The notes beneath the pieces are model-generated. The model made no database searches. It saw nothing but the letters and a program-made list of their open reading frames with translations, and had not been told where the DNA came from. The translations under genes were made by a program, and so were the position numbers. A stretch of 13,442 nucleotides of DNA from UBA1049 sp964522305. Its GTDB lineage: Bacteria; Bacillota; Clostridia; Oscillospirales; CAG-382. Location of the stretch: NCBI GenBank assembly GCA_964522305.1, contig CAZFVM010000027.1, positions 1 through 13,442 on the forward strand. The letters run 5' to 3'. Shown here piece by piece: positions 7,557-13,442 of the stretch; position 1 is the first letter of the stretch, and each line of letters opens with the position of its first letter.

Positions 7557-7765
7557 ACGGGACATACCCGCGGTGCCACCCATCTTGGTGCAAAAAACAC
7601 CCAGCTTTATTAGTGTTATTCTATGTGATGTAAAAAGGGTGTTGCTTAGTCTACTACTCCCCCATCGATGCTTTCAGCCGCGACATCGACTCTCTGACGG
7701 GGTTTCCAAAAAGATAAGGTCCCTTGTTTGATAACTTCCCTTGGCGATGTGCCAAGGTTATCGGT
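7521..7765 (-). promoter_or_regulatory. T-box riboswitch leader of aspS-gatCAB
   Basis: The minus strand carries the conserved T-box sequence GGGTGGCACCGCGGG (7581-7567), whose TGGC bulge pairs with the uncharged tRNA 3' end. The C selects a discriminator G, as found in tRNA-Asn and tRNA-Asp. Upstream there is a typical distal Stem I with the AGAGAG bulge, a 6-bp helix TCGATG/CATCGA and a GGCTGAAAG loop (about 7700-7665). Low uncharged tRNA lets the 7556-7521 terminator form; uncharged tRNA stabilises the ATGGG/CCCAT antiterminator. The specifier codon is not certain: GAC (7651-7649, Asp) and AAC (7643-7641, Asn) are both candidates. A separate 12-bp hairpin (7762-7730) starts almost at the transcript 5' end. 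Confidence 0.93.
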
Positions 7766-7771
7766 CTTTGC

Positions 7772-7800
7772 ATGATATCACAAAGCCCCGGAGTTGTCAA
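7772..7800 (-). promoter_or_regulatory. Sigma-A promoter of the aspS-gatCAB operon
   Basis: On the minus strand a perfect TTGACA (7800-7795), a 17-bp spacer and TATCAT (7777-7772) place the transcript start near 7765, at the beginning of the T-box leader. The promoter is divergent from the cmk promoter at 7856-7884; the 55 bp between them show no obvious operator. Confidence 0.87.
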
Positions 7801-7855
7801 CATTTTTTGTCAAAAGCAGGTGTGTGGGGTAAGTCTTGGCGGGGCTTGCAAGCTA

Positions 7856-7884
7856 TTGCATAAAGAGTGGCAATAATATATAAT
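7856..7884 (+). promoter_or_regulatory. Sigma-A promoter of the cmk-plsC-ispH operon
   Basis: TTGCAT (7856-7861), a 17-bp spacer and a perfect TATAAT (7879-7884) lie 45 bp before the cmk start codon. The start should be near 7891, giving a leader of about 40 nt. Confidence 0.8.
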
Positions 7885-7929
7885 ATTAACCATAGATTTA
7901 TTGCTAAATATTAAAGGCAGGGATTAGAA

Positions 7930-8604
7930 ATGAAAGAAACTATAAAGATAGCCTTAGACGGTCCTTCCGGCAGCGGGAAAAGCACTATGGCCAAAATGTT
8001 GGCGCGTCAGCTGGGTTTTGTCTATATAGACACCGGTGCTTTGTATCGCACCCTGGGATTATATGTGATGGAAAAAGGGATAGACTCCCAAGATACTAAA
8101 GGGATAATCAGCCTGCTTCCCGAGATTGATATCACCATGACCTTGATTGACGGTGGTGGGGCGGTTTTTCTTAACGGCAAGCATATCGGGGAGGAAATCC
8201 GTACCCCCGAGGTGACGAAATATGCATCGGATGTGTCAAAGGTCCCCGAGGTGCGGGCGTTCTTGCTGGATTTGCAACGGGATATCGCCAAGACCAACAA
8301 CGTAATAATGGACGGAAGGGATATAGGTACCGTGGTTTTGCCCGACGCTCAGGTTAAAATCTTTATGACCGCGAACACCGAAACCCGAGCCCGTCGAAGA
8401 TATAACGAGCTGATTGCCAAAGGTCAACAGGTCACCTATGAGGAGGTGTTGACCGATATGGAATGGCGGGATAAGAACGACAGGGAGCGGGATATTGCCC
8501 CTGCCCTGCCTGCAAAGGACGCAATCTTGCACGATAACTCCGGTGAATCCATAGAACAAAACCTCATCAACCTAACAGAAATCGTAAAGGGAATCTTAGA
8601 TTAG
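7930..8604 (+). CDS. cmk: Cytidylate (CMP/dCMP) kinase
   Basis: The enzyme phosphorylates CMP and dCMP with ATP in pyrimidine nucleotide recycling. The 224 residues are the usual length. The Walker A loop GPSGSGKST is at residues 11-19, followed by YIDTGALYRTLGLY (substrate binding), the central CMP-binding insertion, MDGRDIGTVVLP, and the lid region RRRYNEL with RDKNDRERDIAP. DAILHDNSG near the end is the standard C-terminal motif. The purine-rich GGCAGGGA just upstream is a moderate ribosome binding site. The stop codon directly abuts the plsC start, so the genes are co-transcribed. The cmk-plsC-ispH/rpsA order is a well-known clostridial arrangement. Confidence 0.96.
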   Translation: MKETIKIALDGPSGSGKSTMAKMLARQLGFVYIDTGALYRTLGLYVMEKGIDSQDTKGIISLLPEIDITMTLIDGGGAVFLNGKHIGEEIRTPEVTKYASDVSKVPEVRAFLLDLQRDIAKTNNVIMDGRDIGTVVLPDAQVKIFMTANTETRARRRYNELIAKGQQVTYEEVLTDMEWRDKNDRERDIAPALPAKDAILHDNSGESIEQNLINLTEIVKGILD

Positions 8605-9216
8605 ATGATATATAGAATTTTGAGAGCTATTGTTAACCCTTTGTCTCGGATGTTCCTTTTTCTCCGTGTAAAAGGGCGGGAAAACGAACCGAAGGGCCCT
8701 TATATTGTCTGTGCCAACCATTCTTCTTTTTTGGACCCGGTGTGTATAGCCGTGGCATTAAAACAAACCCAACGGTTTATCGCCCGTTCGTCTTTGATAA
8801 GATTCAAGTTCTTTAAATGGTTGTTTAAAGGGGCAAAAGTTATCACAATCAATCGCGGAAACAGCGATTTGAGCGCGATAAAATTAACCATAAGAGCTAT
8901 AGAGAATGGGGATAATGTCGCCATCTTTCCCCAGGGAACCCGGATAAGAGGTATAGCGCCGAGTTTAGACCAGGTAGAAGCGGGGCTCGGCCTTTTGGCT
9001 GCCAAGACTAAGGTCCCGGTTTTGCCGGTTTCTATTGTGACAAAGAGGCTGTATCCCGGGTTCTTACGGCCTTGCAAAGTTGTGATAGGCAAGCCGATTT
9101 ATGCGGAGGAGTATATGAATATTAACCCTGACCCCAGGGCAAAAGAGATAGCTCAATATTGTTTTTCTTATGTAATACCACCCTTTGAAGAGCAAAGGAA
9201 AAAACGGAATGACTGA
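8605..9216 (+). CDS. plsC: 1-acylglycerol-3-phosphate acyltransferase family protein
   Basis: Members acylate lysophosphatidic acid to phosphatidic acid at the inner membrane face in phospholipid synthesis. The 203 residues carry a hydrophobic N-terminal segment, the catalytic HX4D box (NHSSFLDP, His39 and Asp44), a block II-like VITINRG (about 79-85), and block III as FPQGTR (108-113). Block III is usually FPEGTR; the Glu to Gln change at 110 is the one odd point. Block IV is seen in VPVLPVSI. The start codon follows the cmk stop with no gap, and the last 8 bp overlap the start of ispH, so translation is probably coupled. The acyl acceptor is inferred from family membership only. Confidence 0.9.
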   Translation: MIYRILRAIVNPLSRMFLFLRVKGRENEPKGPYIVCANHSSFLDPVCIAVALKQTQRFIARSSLIRFKFFKWLFKGAKVITINRGNSDLSAIKLTIRAIENGDNVAIFPQGTRIRGIAPSLDQVEAGLGLLAAKTKVPVLPVSIVTKRLYPGFLRPCKVVIGKPIYAEEYMNINPDPRAKEIAQYCFSYVIPPFEEQRKKRND

Positions 9217-11611
9217 TATTGTTTTGGCAAAACACAGCGGGTTTTGTTTTGGGGTTAAAAGAGCGGTGGATACGTTGGAAGAGGTGTTGGAAAACAATAC
9301 CTCCGGCAAACAGATATTTTGCTTAGGTGAGATTATCCACAACAAGACTTTTTCGGACTCTATAAAGCAAAGAGGTGTAAAGGTTATATCTCAAGAGGAT
9401 ATTTCCGATCTTCCCAAGGGCTGTGTTGTTGTCGTGAGAACCCACGGTGTACAAGCTTTTGTTTATGAGATGCTTTTGGCAAAGGATATCGAGGTAATCG
9501 ATGCCACCTGCCCCTATGTGAGAAAGGCTCACAATATAGTGAAAAACCACTCTGCCAACCCCGAGGCTGACCCTATGGTTGCCCCCACGGTTGTTATTAT
9601 CGGGGACCCGGAACATCCCGAGGTCATAGGTATAAAAAGCTTTGCCAAGGGCGACGCTTATGTCTTTTCTTCCTATGCAAAACTGGAGTCCTTCTTTTCT
9701 GACCCCCAAAACAAAGGGGATATAAAGAATCCCTTGTTGGTAGCTCAAACCACTTTTAATACCCAAGAATGGGACAAATGCCAAAAGTTCATAAAAAGTC
9801 TATATACAAATGCCCTAATATTTGATACAATATGTAGTGTTACCGACTTAAGGCAACAAGAAGTCAAGGAGCTTTCGGAAAAAAGCGACTTGGTAGTAGT
9901 TGTCGGAGGTAAAACAAGCTCTAACACCGCAAAGCTCTACGGGATTGCCCGAGAGCATGCAAAAAACTCTCTTTATATAGAAACTGCCCGGGACTTAAAA
10001 AGTCTTCCCGCAGATTTTTATAAAGAAGTAAAAACAATAGCTATAGCTGCAGGTGCATCGACACCTGAGGCGATAATTCAGGAGGTTTATCAGACAATGA
10101 CGGAAACAAAAAACAATGATCTCGGATTTGAGGAAATGCTGGACGAATCTTTTAAAACACTATCAACGGGAGAAAGAGCGGTCGGCACAATATCCTCTGT
10201 AAGTCCTGCCGAGATACATGTGGACTTAGGTATCAAGTATACCGGTATTCTTCCGTATGACGAGGCGACTTCCGATACCGATGTCAACTTAGAAGAGGAA
10301 TTCAAGGTCGGAGATCAAATAGAAGTTATCTGTGTAAAGTTTAATGACAACGAAGGCACAGTGATGCTCTCTAAGAAAAGACTTGACCAAACCAAACACT
10401 GGTCCTTGATTGAAGCGGCTCACGAAGAAGACACTATTTTGACCGGTACTGTTACCCACATTCTCAGAGGCGGTGTATTGGTTACCACAAAAAGCATGAA
10501 GGTGTTTATCCCTGCTTCCCATTGCGGTATACCCAGAAGTGCCGACTTAGAACAACTAAAGGGTCAGACTGTAAATTACAAGGTAATCGAAACAAACGAG
10601 CAAAGAAGACGAGCAGTGGGCTCTATCCGATTTGCAAACCGTGAGAAGAGAGAAGGAGAAAGAGAAGAATTCTTTGCATCCTTAAACGAAGGCGATAAGT
10701 TTACCGGTACTGTTCGGTCTCTTACAAATTACGGCGCTTTTGTAAATATAGGTCCCATGGACGGTATGGTTCATATTACCGAGCTTTCTTGGGGAAGACT
10801 TAAGCCTCCCGCCGAGTTGTTCCAAGTGGGGGACTCTATTGATGTTTATATCAAGAGCCTTAACCCCGAAAACAAGAGAATTTCTCTGGGATACAAAACC
10901 GAAGCTAACAACCCTTGGAACATCTTTGGCAATACTTACAAAGTAGAGGATGTGGTTACTGCCACGGTTGTAAGCCTTATGCCCTTCGGAGCTTTTGCCG
11001 AGATTATACCCGGCGTCGACGGATTGATTCACAACACACATATAGCTAGAAAACCTGTAGGAAACCCTGCTTCGGTATTGAAGCTCGGGGATAAAGTCAC
11101 TGCAAAGATTATTGCAATCGACTTAGAGAGAAACAGAGTAAGCTTGTCTATTAAGGCTTTGCTGGATGAACTGGGACCCGACGAATCGATAGACAAATTT
11201 ATTGAGTCTGCGGAAAAACCCACAAAAGAGGTTGCGGAAACCGTAACAGAAGAGGTTGTTGAAACTGTCAAAGAAGAAACAACCGAAGTTGCAGAAACAA
11301 CTGTCGTTGCAGAAACAACTGAAGTTGTTCGGGAAGAAGTTGTTGAGGTTGTAGAAGAAGCTGCGGAAACCGTAGTTGAAGAAACAACTGAAAGTGTGGA
11401 AGAGGTTGTAGAAACCGTAGTCGAAGAAACAACCGAAGAAGAAACAACCGAAGTTGCAGAAACAACTGATGTTGTTCGGGAAGAAGTTGTTGAAGTTGTA
11501 GAAGAAGCTGCGGAAACCGTAGCCGAAGAAACAACCGAAGAAGAAACAACCGAAGTTGCAGAAACAACTGTCGTTGTTCAGGAAGAAGCGGTTGAGGAAT
11601 CCTCAGAATAA
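9209..11611 (+). CDS. ispH: IspH (HMB-PP reductase) fused to S1 RNA-binding domains and an acidic repetitive tail
   Basis: The first 285 or so residues are IspH, the [4Fe-4S] enzyme that makes IPP and DMAPP in the last MEP-pathway step. Cluster ligands Cys13 (GFCFGVKRA), Cys101 (DATCPYV) and Cys209 (DTICSVT) are present, with IIHN, RTHGV, HPEVIG and GGKTSSNT. Residues near 319-660 form four S1-type OB folds, starting about 319, 406, 492 and 577; the third (GTVRSLTNYGAFVNIG) is the most canonical. The last 135 or so residues are almost only Glu, Thr, Val and Ala in repeated blocks. This IspH-S1 fusion is known from Clostridia; the S1 part may act in translation. ATG 9209 is chosen over an upstream TTG at 9185: it overlaps plsC by 8 bp and follows AAAGGA. 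Confidence 0.95.
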   Translation: MTDIVLAKHSGFCFGVKRAVDTLEEVLENNTSGKQIFCLGEIIHNKTFSDSIKQRGVKVISQEDISDLPKGCVVVVRTHGVQAFVYEMLLAKDIEVIDATCPYVRKAHNIVKNHSANPEADPMVAPTVVIIGDPEHPEVIGIKSFAKGDAYVFSSYAKLESFFSDPQNKGDIKNPLLVAQTTFNTQEWDKCQKFIKSLYTNALIFDTICSVTDLRQQEVKELSEKSDLVVVVGGKTSSNTAKLYGIAREHAKNSLYIETARDLKSLPADFYKEVKTIAIAAGASTPEAIIQEVYQTMTETKNNDLGFEEMLDESFKTLSTGERAVGTISSVSPAEIHVDLGIKYTGILPYDEATSDTDVNLEEEFKVGDQIEVICVKFNDNEGTVMLSKKRLDQTKHWSLIEAAHEEDTILTGTVTHILRGGVLVTTKSMKVFIPASHCGIPRSADLEQLKGQTVNYKVIETNEQRRRAVGSIRFANREKREGEREEFFASLNEGDKFTGTVRSLTNYGAFVNIGPMDGMVHITELSWGRLKPPAELFQVGDSIDVYIKSLNPENKRISLGYKTEANNPWNIFGNTYKVEDVVTATVVSLMPFGAFAEIIPGVDGLIHNTHIARKPVGNPASVLKLGDKVTAKIIAIDLERNRVSLSIKALLDELGPDESIDKFIESAEKPTKEVAETVTEEVVETVKEETTEVAETTVVAETTEVVREEVVEVVEEAAETVVEETTESVEEVVETVVEETTEEETTEVAETTDVVREEVVEVVEEAAETVAEETTEEETTEVAETTVVVQEEAVEESSE
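11221..11608 (+). repeat. Repeats encoding the Glu/Thr/Val-rich tail of the IspH-S1 protein
   Basis: Near-identical blocks recur in frame. A block starting GTTGTTCGGGAAGAAG occurs at 11324 and again at 11471 (147 bp apart, 49 codons). A block starting GAAGAAACAACCGAAGAAG occurs at 11423 and 11525 (102 bp apart, 34 codons). All spacings are multiples of three, so duplications kept the frame. The encoded tail is strongly acidic and probably disordered or coiled. Confidence 0.85.
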
Positions 11612-11636
11612 ACAAATATACATATAAGAGTATAAA

Positions 11637-11677
11637 AACACAAAAAATCCGAATTAAAACCTCGGGTTTTTTGTGTT
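11637..11677 (+). terminator. Intrinsic terminator of the cmk-plsC-ispH operon
   Basis: A 16-bp stem (11637-11652 with 11662-11677) with a 9-nt loop follows the ispH stop by 25 bp. The inner five pairs (one T-G) are GC-bearing; the outer part is an A-run paired with a T-run, giving the U-tract. The A-run means it could also act leftward. Confidence 0.85.
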
Positions 11678-11684
11678 TAAAGAA

Positions 11685-11719
11685 AGGCACAAACCCTCAT
11701 CAAAAGAGAATTTGTGCCT
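11685..11719 (+). other. Hairpin upstream of the 6S-like RNA
   Basis: A perfect 9-bp inverted repeat (AGGCACAAA 11685-11693 with TTTGTGCCT 11711-11719) has a 17-nt loop and is followed by a T-rich stretch. It could be a second, weaker terminator or part of the upstream region of the RNA that follows. No gene is visible here. Confidence 0.5.
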
Positions 11720-11742
11720 GTTTGCTGTCTTTACCCGCAAAG

Positions 11743-11908
11743 CCGTTCCCCTATGTAAAATAACCCTGCTATGTGCAGGTGGGTGTTCTCACCTTGAGTT
11801 TAGTGCTTCCAACATCCACGAACAAAACTGTGTTGTTCGCGGGAGGCCTGCAACACCCTCGCAGAATTCAAACTCCCTAAATAATCTGTGGGTTTTTAAA
11901 TAGGGCGG
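11743..11908 (+). ncRNA. ssrS: Probable 6S RNA
   Basis: The segment folds like 6S RNA, which binds the RNA polymerase-sigma-A holoenzyme by mimicking an open promoter. A long interrupted closing helix pairs 11743-11766 with 11890-11908 (CCG, CCCTAT, TAAAA, ACCC with their partners). An inner 7-bp helix joins GGGTGTT (11781-11787) to AACACCC (11852-11858). A large central bubble (11788-11815 against 11843-11851) contains CACCTTGAG and TAGTGCTTCC. An apical hairpin pairs 11816-11825 with 11833-11842. I recognise the bubble sequence as 6S-like from memory, not from a search. The exact ends are uncertain and no convincing promoter was found. The strand follows the motif orientation; the helices alone would fit either strand. 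Confidence 0.6.
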
Positions 11909-11971
11909 ACAAACGCTTGTGCGTCATCTTATCACGTGCTTCGCAGGTTGGTTATTCAAGAGGGTCTGTCC
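11903..11971. other. Inverted repeat overlapping the 3' end of the 6S-like RNA
   Basis: GGGCGGAC (11903-11910) can pair with GTCTGTCC (11964-11971) over 8 bp with two G-T pairs. Its left arm is also the right arm of the 6S-like closing helix, so the two folds exclude each other. A short inner hairpin ACGC-TTGT-GCGT lies next to it. It is not a tRNA (no T-arm motif). From 11972 to 12031 nothing further is recognised. Confidence 0.4.
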
Positions 11972-12031
11972 ACAGCATAACCTTAAGGTATATCAAAGGC
12001 TATGGCTATTAATCGTCACCTCGGTGAATAC

Positions 12032-12379
12032 TCAGTCTTCGTCCTCTTCGTAATCGAAGTCGTCATCATCGTCGTCGATCTCGGTATCATCAGAATCCAT
12101 GTCGTACTCCACCATGAAGCTGTCCTCGAAGGCGTCTGCTACCCTATCGAACTCTTCGTCGTCGTCTATGGTAACAAACATCTCTTCGCCGCTCTCGTCG
12201 GTGGATAACTTAAGAACAACATATTCGTCCTCTTCCCCCTCTAAGGGAACCAAGGCTACATACTTGTTGTCGTTTAGGTCCAGATCACCAATAAGCTCAA
12301 AGCGGCTTTCGTTGCCCTCTTCGTCGGTTAAAGTAATCTCGGTGTACTCTTCTTGGATTTCGTCGAAACGCTCAACCAT
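12032..12379 (-). CDS. DUF1292 family acidic protein
   Basis: The 115-residue protein matches the small DUF1292 (YrzB-like) family of Firmicutes in its start (ITLTDEEGNESRFELIG), YVALVPLEGEEDEYVVLKL and the strongly acidic build. Function is unknown; members are often found near the Holliday-junction resolvase gene and alanyl-tRNA synthetase, but not here. The C-terminus is almost pure Asp/Glu. The frame is open to an ATG at 12430, but the ATG at 12379 is chosen because GGAGG lies 7 nt upstream and family homology begins there. It is transcribed alone from the promoter at 12525-12497, divergent from rsmE. No clear terminator was found after it. Confidence 0.85.
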   Translation of the reverse strand: MVERFDEIQEEYTEITLTDEEGNESRFELIGDLDLNDNKYVALVPLEGEEDEYVVLKLSTDESGEEMFVTIDDDEEFDRVADAFEDSFMVEYDMDSDDTEIDDDDDDFDYEEDED

Positions 12380-12496
12380 CTCATATCCTCCGTAAACCTT
12401 ACCCTGATTAAACGAACGAAAACACATCAAAAATCATCTCTTCGGTGCCGTGTGTATCGGATAAGGTCTTACATCAATAGGTAATATTGTATGTTT

Positions 12497-12525
12497 ATTC
12501 TATAATAATAGGGCCGGTATGTCAA
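12497..12525 (-). promoter_or_regulatory. Sigma-A promoter of the DUF1292 gene
   Basis: On the minus strand a perfect TTGACA (12525-12520), a 17-bp spacer and TAGAAT (12502-12497) predict a start near 12490. That leaves a leader of about 110 nt before the chosen ATG at 12379. Confidence 0.82.
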
Positions 12526-12587
12526 TAGGCTTTTGATTTTTGGTCTTTTTCGCCCATGTTTTCGACTCGTTTTCGGTTTTTATCAAA

Positions 12588-12616
12588 TTGACTTTTTTGT
12601 TGTTTTGGAATATAAT
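12588..12616 (+). promoter_or_regulatory. Sigma-A promoter of rsmE
   Basis: TTGACT (12588-12593), a 17-bp spacer and a perfect TATAAT (12611-12616) lie 43 bp before the rsmE start codon. The start should be near 12623. Together with the DUF1292 promoter it forms a divergent pair; the stretch between the two is T-rich with no recognised operator. Confidence 0.85.
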
Positions 12617-12659
12617 ACATCAACGAAATTTATAGTGTTTTTGCAAAGCAGGTGGTGTT

Positions 12660-13406
12660 ATGTCCTCTATTCCCAGGGTTTTTGTTTCGGCAGAGAGTAT
12701 AACCGATAATCGGGTTGTAATAACCGGCAGTGATGCCGGACACCTTACACGAGTCTTGCGGCTGAGAGTCGGGGACAAAATAGTGGTCTGTGACATGCAG
12801 CGCACCGAATACACCGGAACCATAGCTTGCCGAGACTCGGAGACTGTAACCGTAGAGCTGTCCGAGGAGAAAACAAGCTTTGCAGAACCTCCTTTTCATA
12901 TCACCCTATATCAAGGGATGCCAAAGGGGGATAAACTCGAAACCATTGTTCAAAAAGCCGTAGAACTGGGTGTCGGAGAAATCATACCTGTAATGTGCGA
13001 GAGAAGCGTGTCGAAACCCGATGCCAAAAAGTTTGGGAACCGACTTGTTAGGCTAAACAAAATAGCCCTCGCCGCCGGTGCACAAAGCGGCAGAGGGGTG
13101 GTACCGACGGTTGGGATGCCGGTGAGTTTTGCTGCAGCTTTGCAAAACATGAAAAACTTAGATCTTTCTTTTGTCTGTTATGAAGGGGAAGGAACGGTAC
13201 CGATACAAAAACTCTTAGGTACACCACGACCGGAGAGTATTGGGTTTCTTATAGGTCCGGAAGGCGGACTGTCTATCGGGGAAATACAGCTATGTGACTC
13301 TTTGTCTATACCAAAAGTCGGGTTGGGAAACCGGATATTGCGAACAGAAACCGCCAGCGGATTTGTACTCGCCGCCATTAGTGTGTTGCTTGAAAATCCC
13401 GTTTGA
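12660..13406 (+). CDS. rsmE: 16S rRNA m3U1498 methyltransferase
   Basis: RsmE methylates N3 of U1498 in helix 44 of 16S rRNA, using S-adenosylmethionine, on the assembled 30S subunit. The 248 residues match the family length. An N-terminal PUA-like domain (IPRVFVSAESI, then HLTRVLRLRVGDKIVVCD) is followed by a SPOUT domain. The latter has GDKLETIVQKAVELGVGEIIPV, IGPEGGLSIGEI and LGNRILRTETASGFVLAA, the knotted SAM-binding motifs. The ribosome binding site CAGGTGG is modest. It has its own promoter. The window ends 36 bp after its stop codon, so a downstream operon partner cannot be excluded. Confidence 0.95.
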   Translation: MSSIPRVFVSAESITDNRVVITGSDAGHLTRVLRLRVGDKIVVCDMQRTEYTGTIACRDSETVTVELSEEKTSFAEPPFHITLYQGMPKGDKLETIVQKAVELGVGEIIPVMCERSVSKPDAKKFGNRLVRLNKIALAAGAQSGRGVVPTVGMPVSFAAALQNMKNLDLSFVCYEGEGTVPIQKLLGTPRPESIGFLIGPEGGLSIGEIQLCDSLSIPKVGLGNRILRTETASGFVLAAISVLLENPV

Positions 13407-13442
13407 AAATTATCTCTTTAATAATATAGAAGAAATTGTAAA

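Noticed and set aside
11268..11690. A 140-codon minus-strand reading frame rich in Leu, Gln and Phe
   Set aside because: It is the antisense of the repetitive Glu/Thr/Val tail and runs through the terminator; low complexity explains the open frame.
11673..11903. A 76-codon plus-strand reading frame after the ispH operon terminator
   Set aside because: It overlaps the predicted 6S-like RNA and the preceding hairpin; the peptide shows no family features.
11903..11971. A possible tRNA gene
   Set aside because: The terminal arms can pair, but there is no T-arm GGTTCRANYCC motif, anticodon arm or D-arm pattern.

Overview
The window looks like a chromosomal segment of an anaerobic member of Clostridia (Bacillota). 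The reasons are the cmk - plsC - ispH/rpsA gene order with IspH fused to ribosomal S1 domains, a T-box leader before an aminoacyl-tRNA synthetase operon, a bacterial-type AspRS beside gatCAB genes, a DUF1292 protein, and many sigma-A promoters with near-consensus boxes and 17-18 bp spacers. Assignments rest on recognising families by eye; no database search was run.

Layout. 1-287: gene-free, with a perfect 55-bp direct repeat whose core is a hairpin. 288-1662: a promoter, an OFA-family MFS transporter (+) and a bidirectional terminator. 1673-2697: on the minus strand, a zinc-ribbon membrane protein with a 24-bp tandem repeat, driven by a fully consensus promoter. 2782-7800: on the minus strand, a promoter, T-box leader, aspS, gatC, gatA and gatB, ending in a strong hairpin terminator. 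7856-11677: on the plus strand, a promoter, cmk, plsC, the ispH-S1 fusion and a terminator. 11685-11971: structured non-coding DNA, including a probable 6S RNA. 12032-12525: DUF1292 gene (-) with its promoter. 12588-13406: promoter and rsmE (+), divergent from DUF1292.

The minus-strand operon is the most interesting part. AspRS carries the His typical of non-discriminating enzymes, so it should make Asp-tRNA(Asn), which GatCAB then amidates. The T-box bulge (UGGC) fits a tRNA with discriminator G, as in tRNA-Asn and tRNA-Asp. Yet GatA is an intact reading frame without its N-terminal region, the catalytic Lys, the glycine/serine-rich cis-Ser segment and the glutamine-binding residues, while its family core remains. 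In the same operon GatB has Lys88 and Glu125 (S. aureus numbering) replaced by Ser and Cys; from memory these belong to the ammonia-channel region. Together this suggests a GatCAB without a working glutaminase. It might use free ammonia, borrow another GatA, or have a new role.

The remaining genes are housekeeping: CMP kinase, lysophosphatidate acyltransferase, isoprenoid synthesis plus an S1-like protein with a long acidic repetitive tail, and a 16S rRNA methyltransferase.
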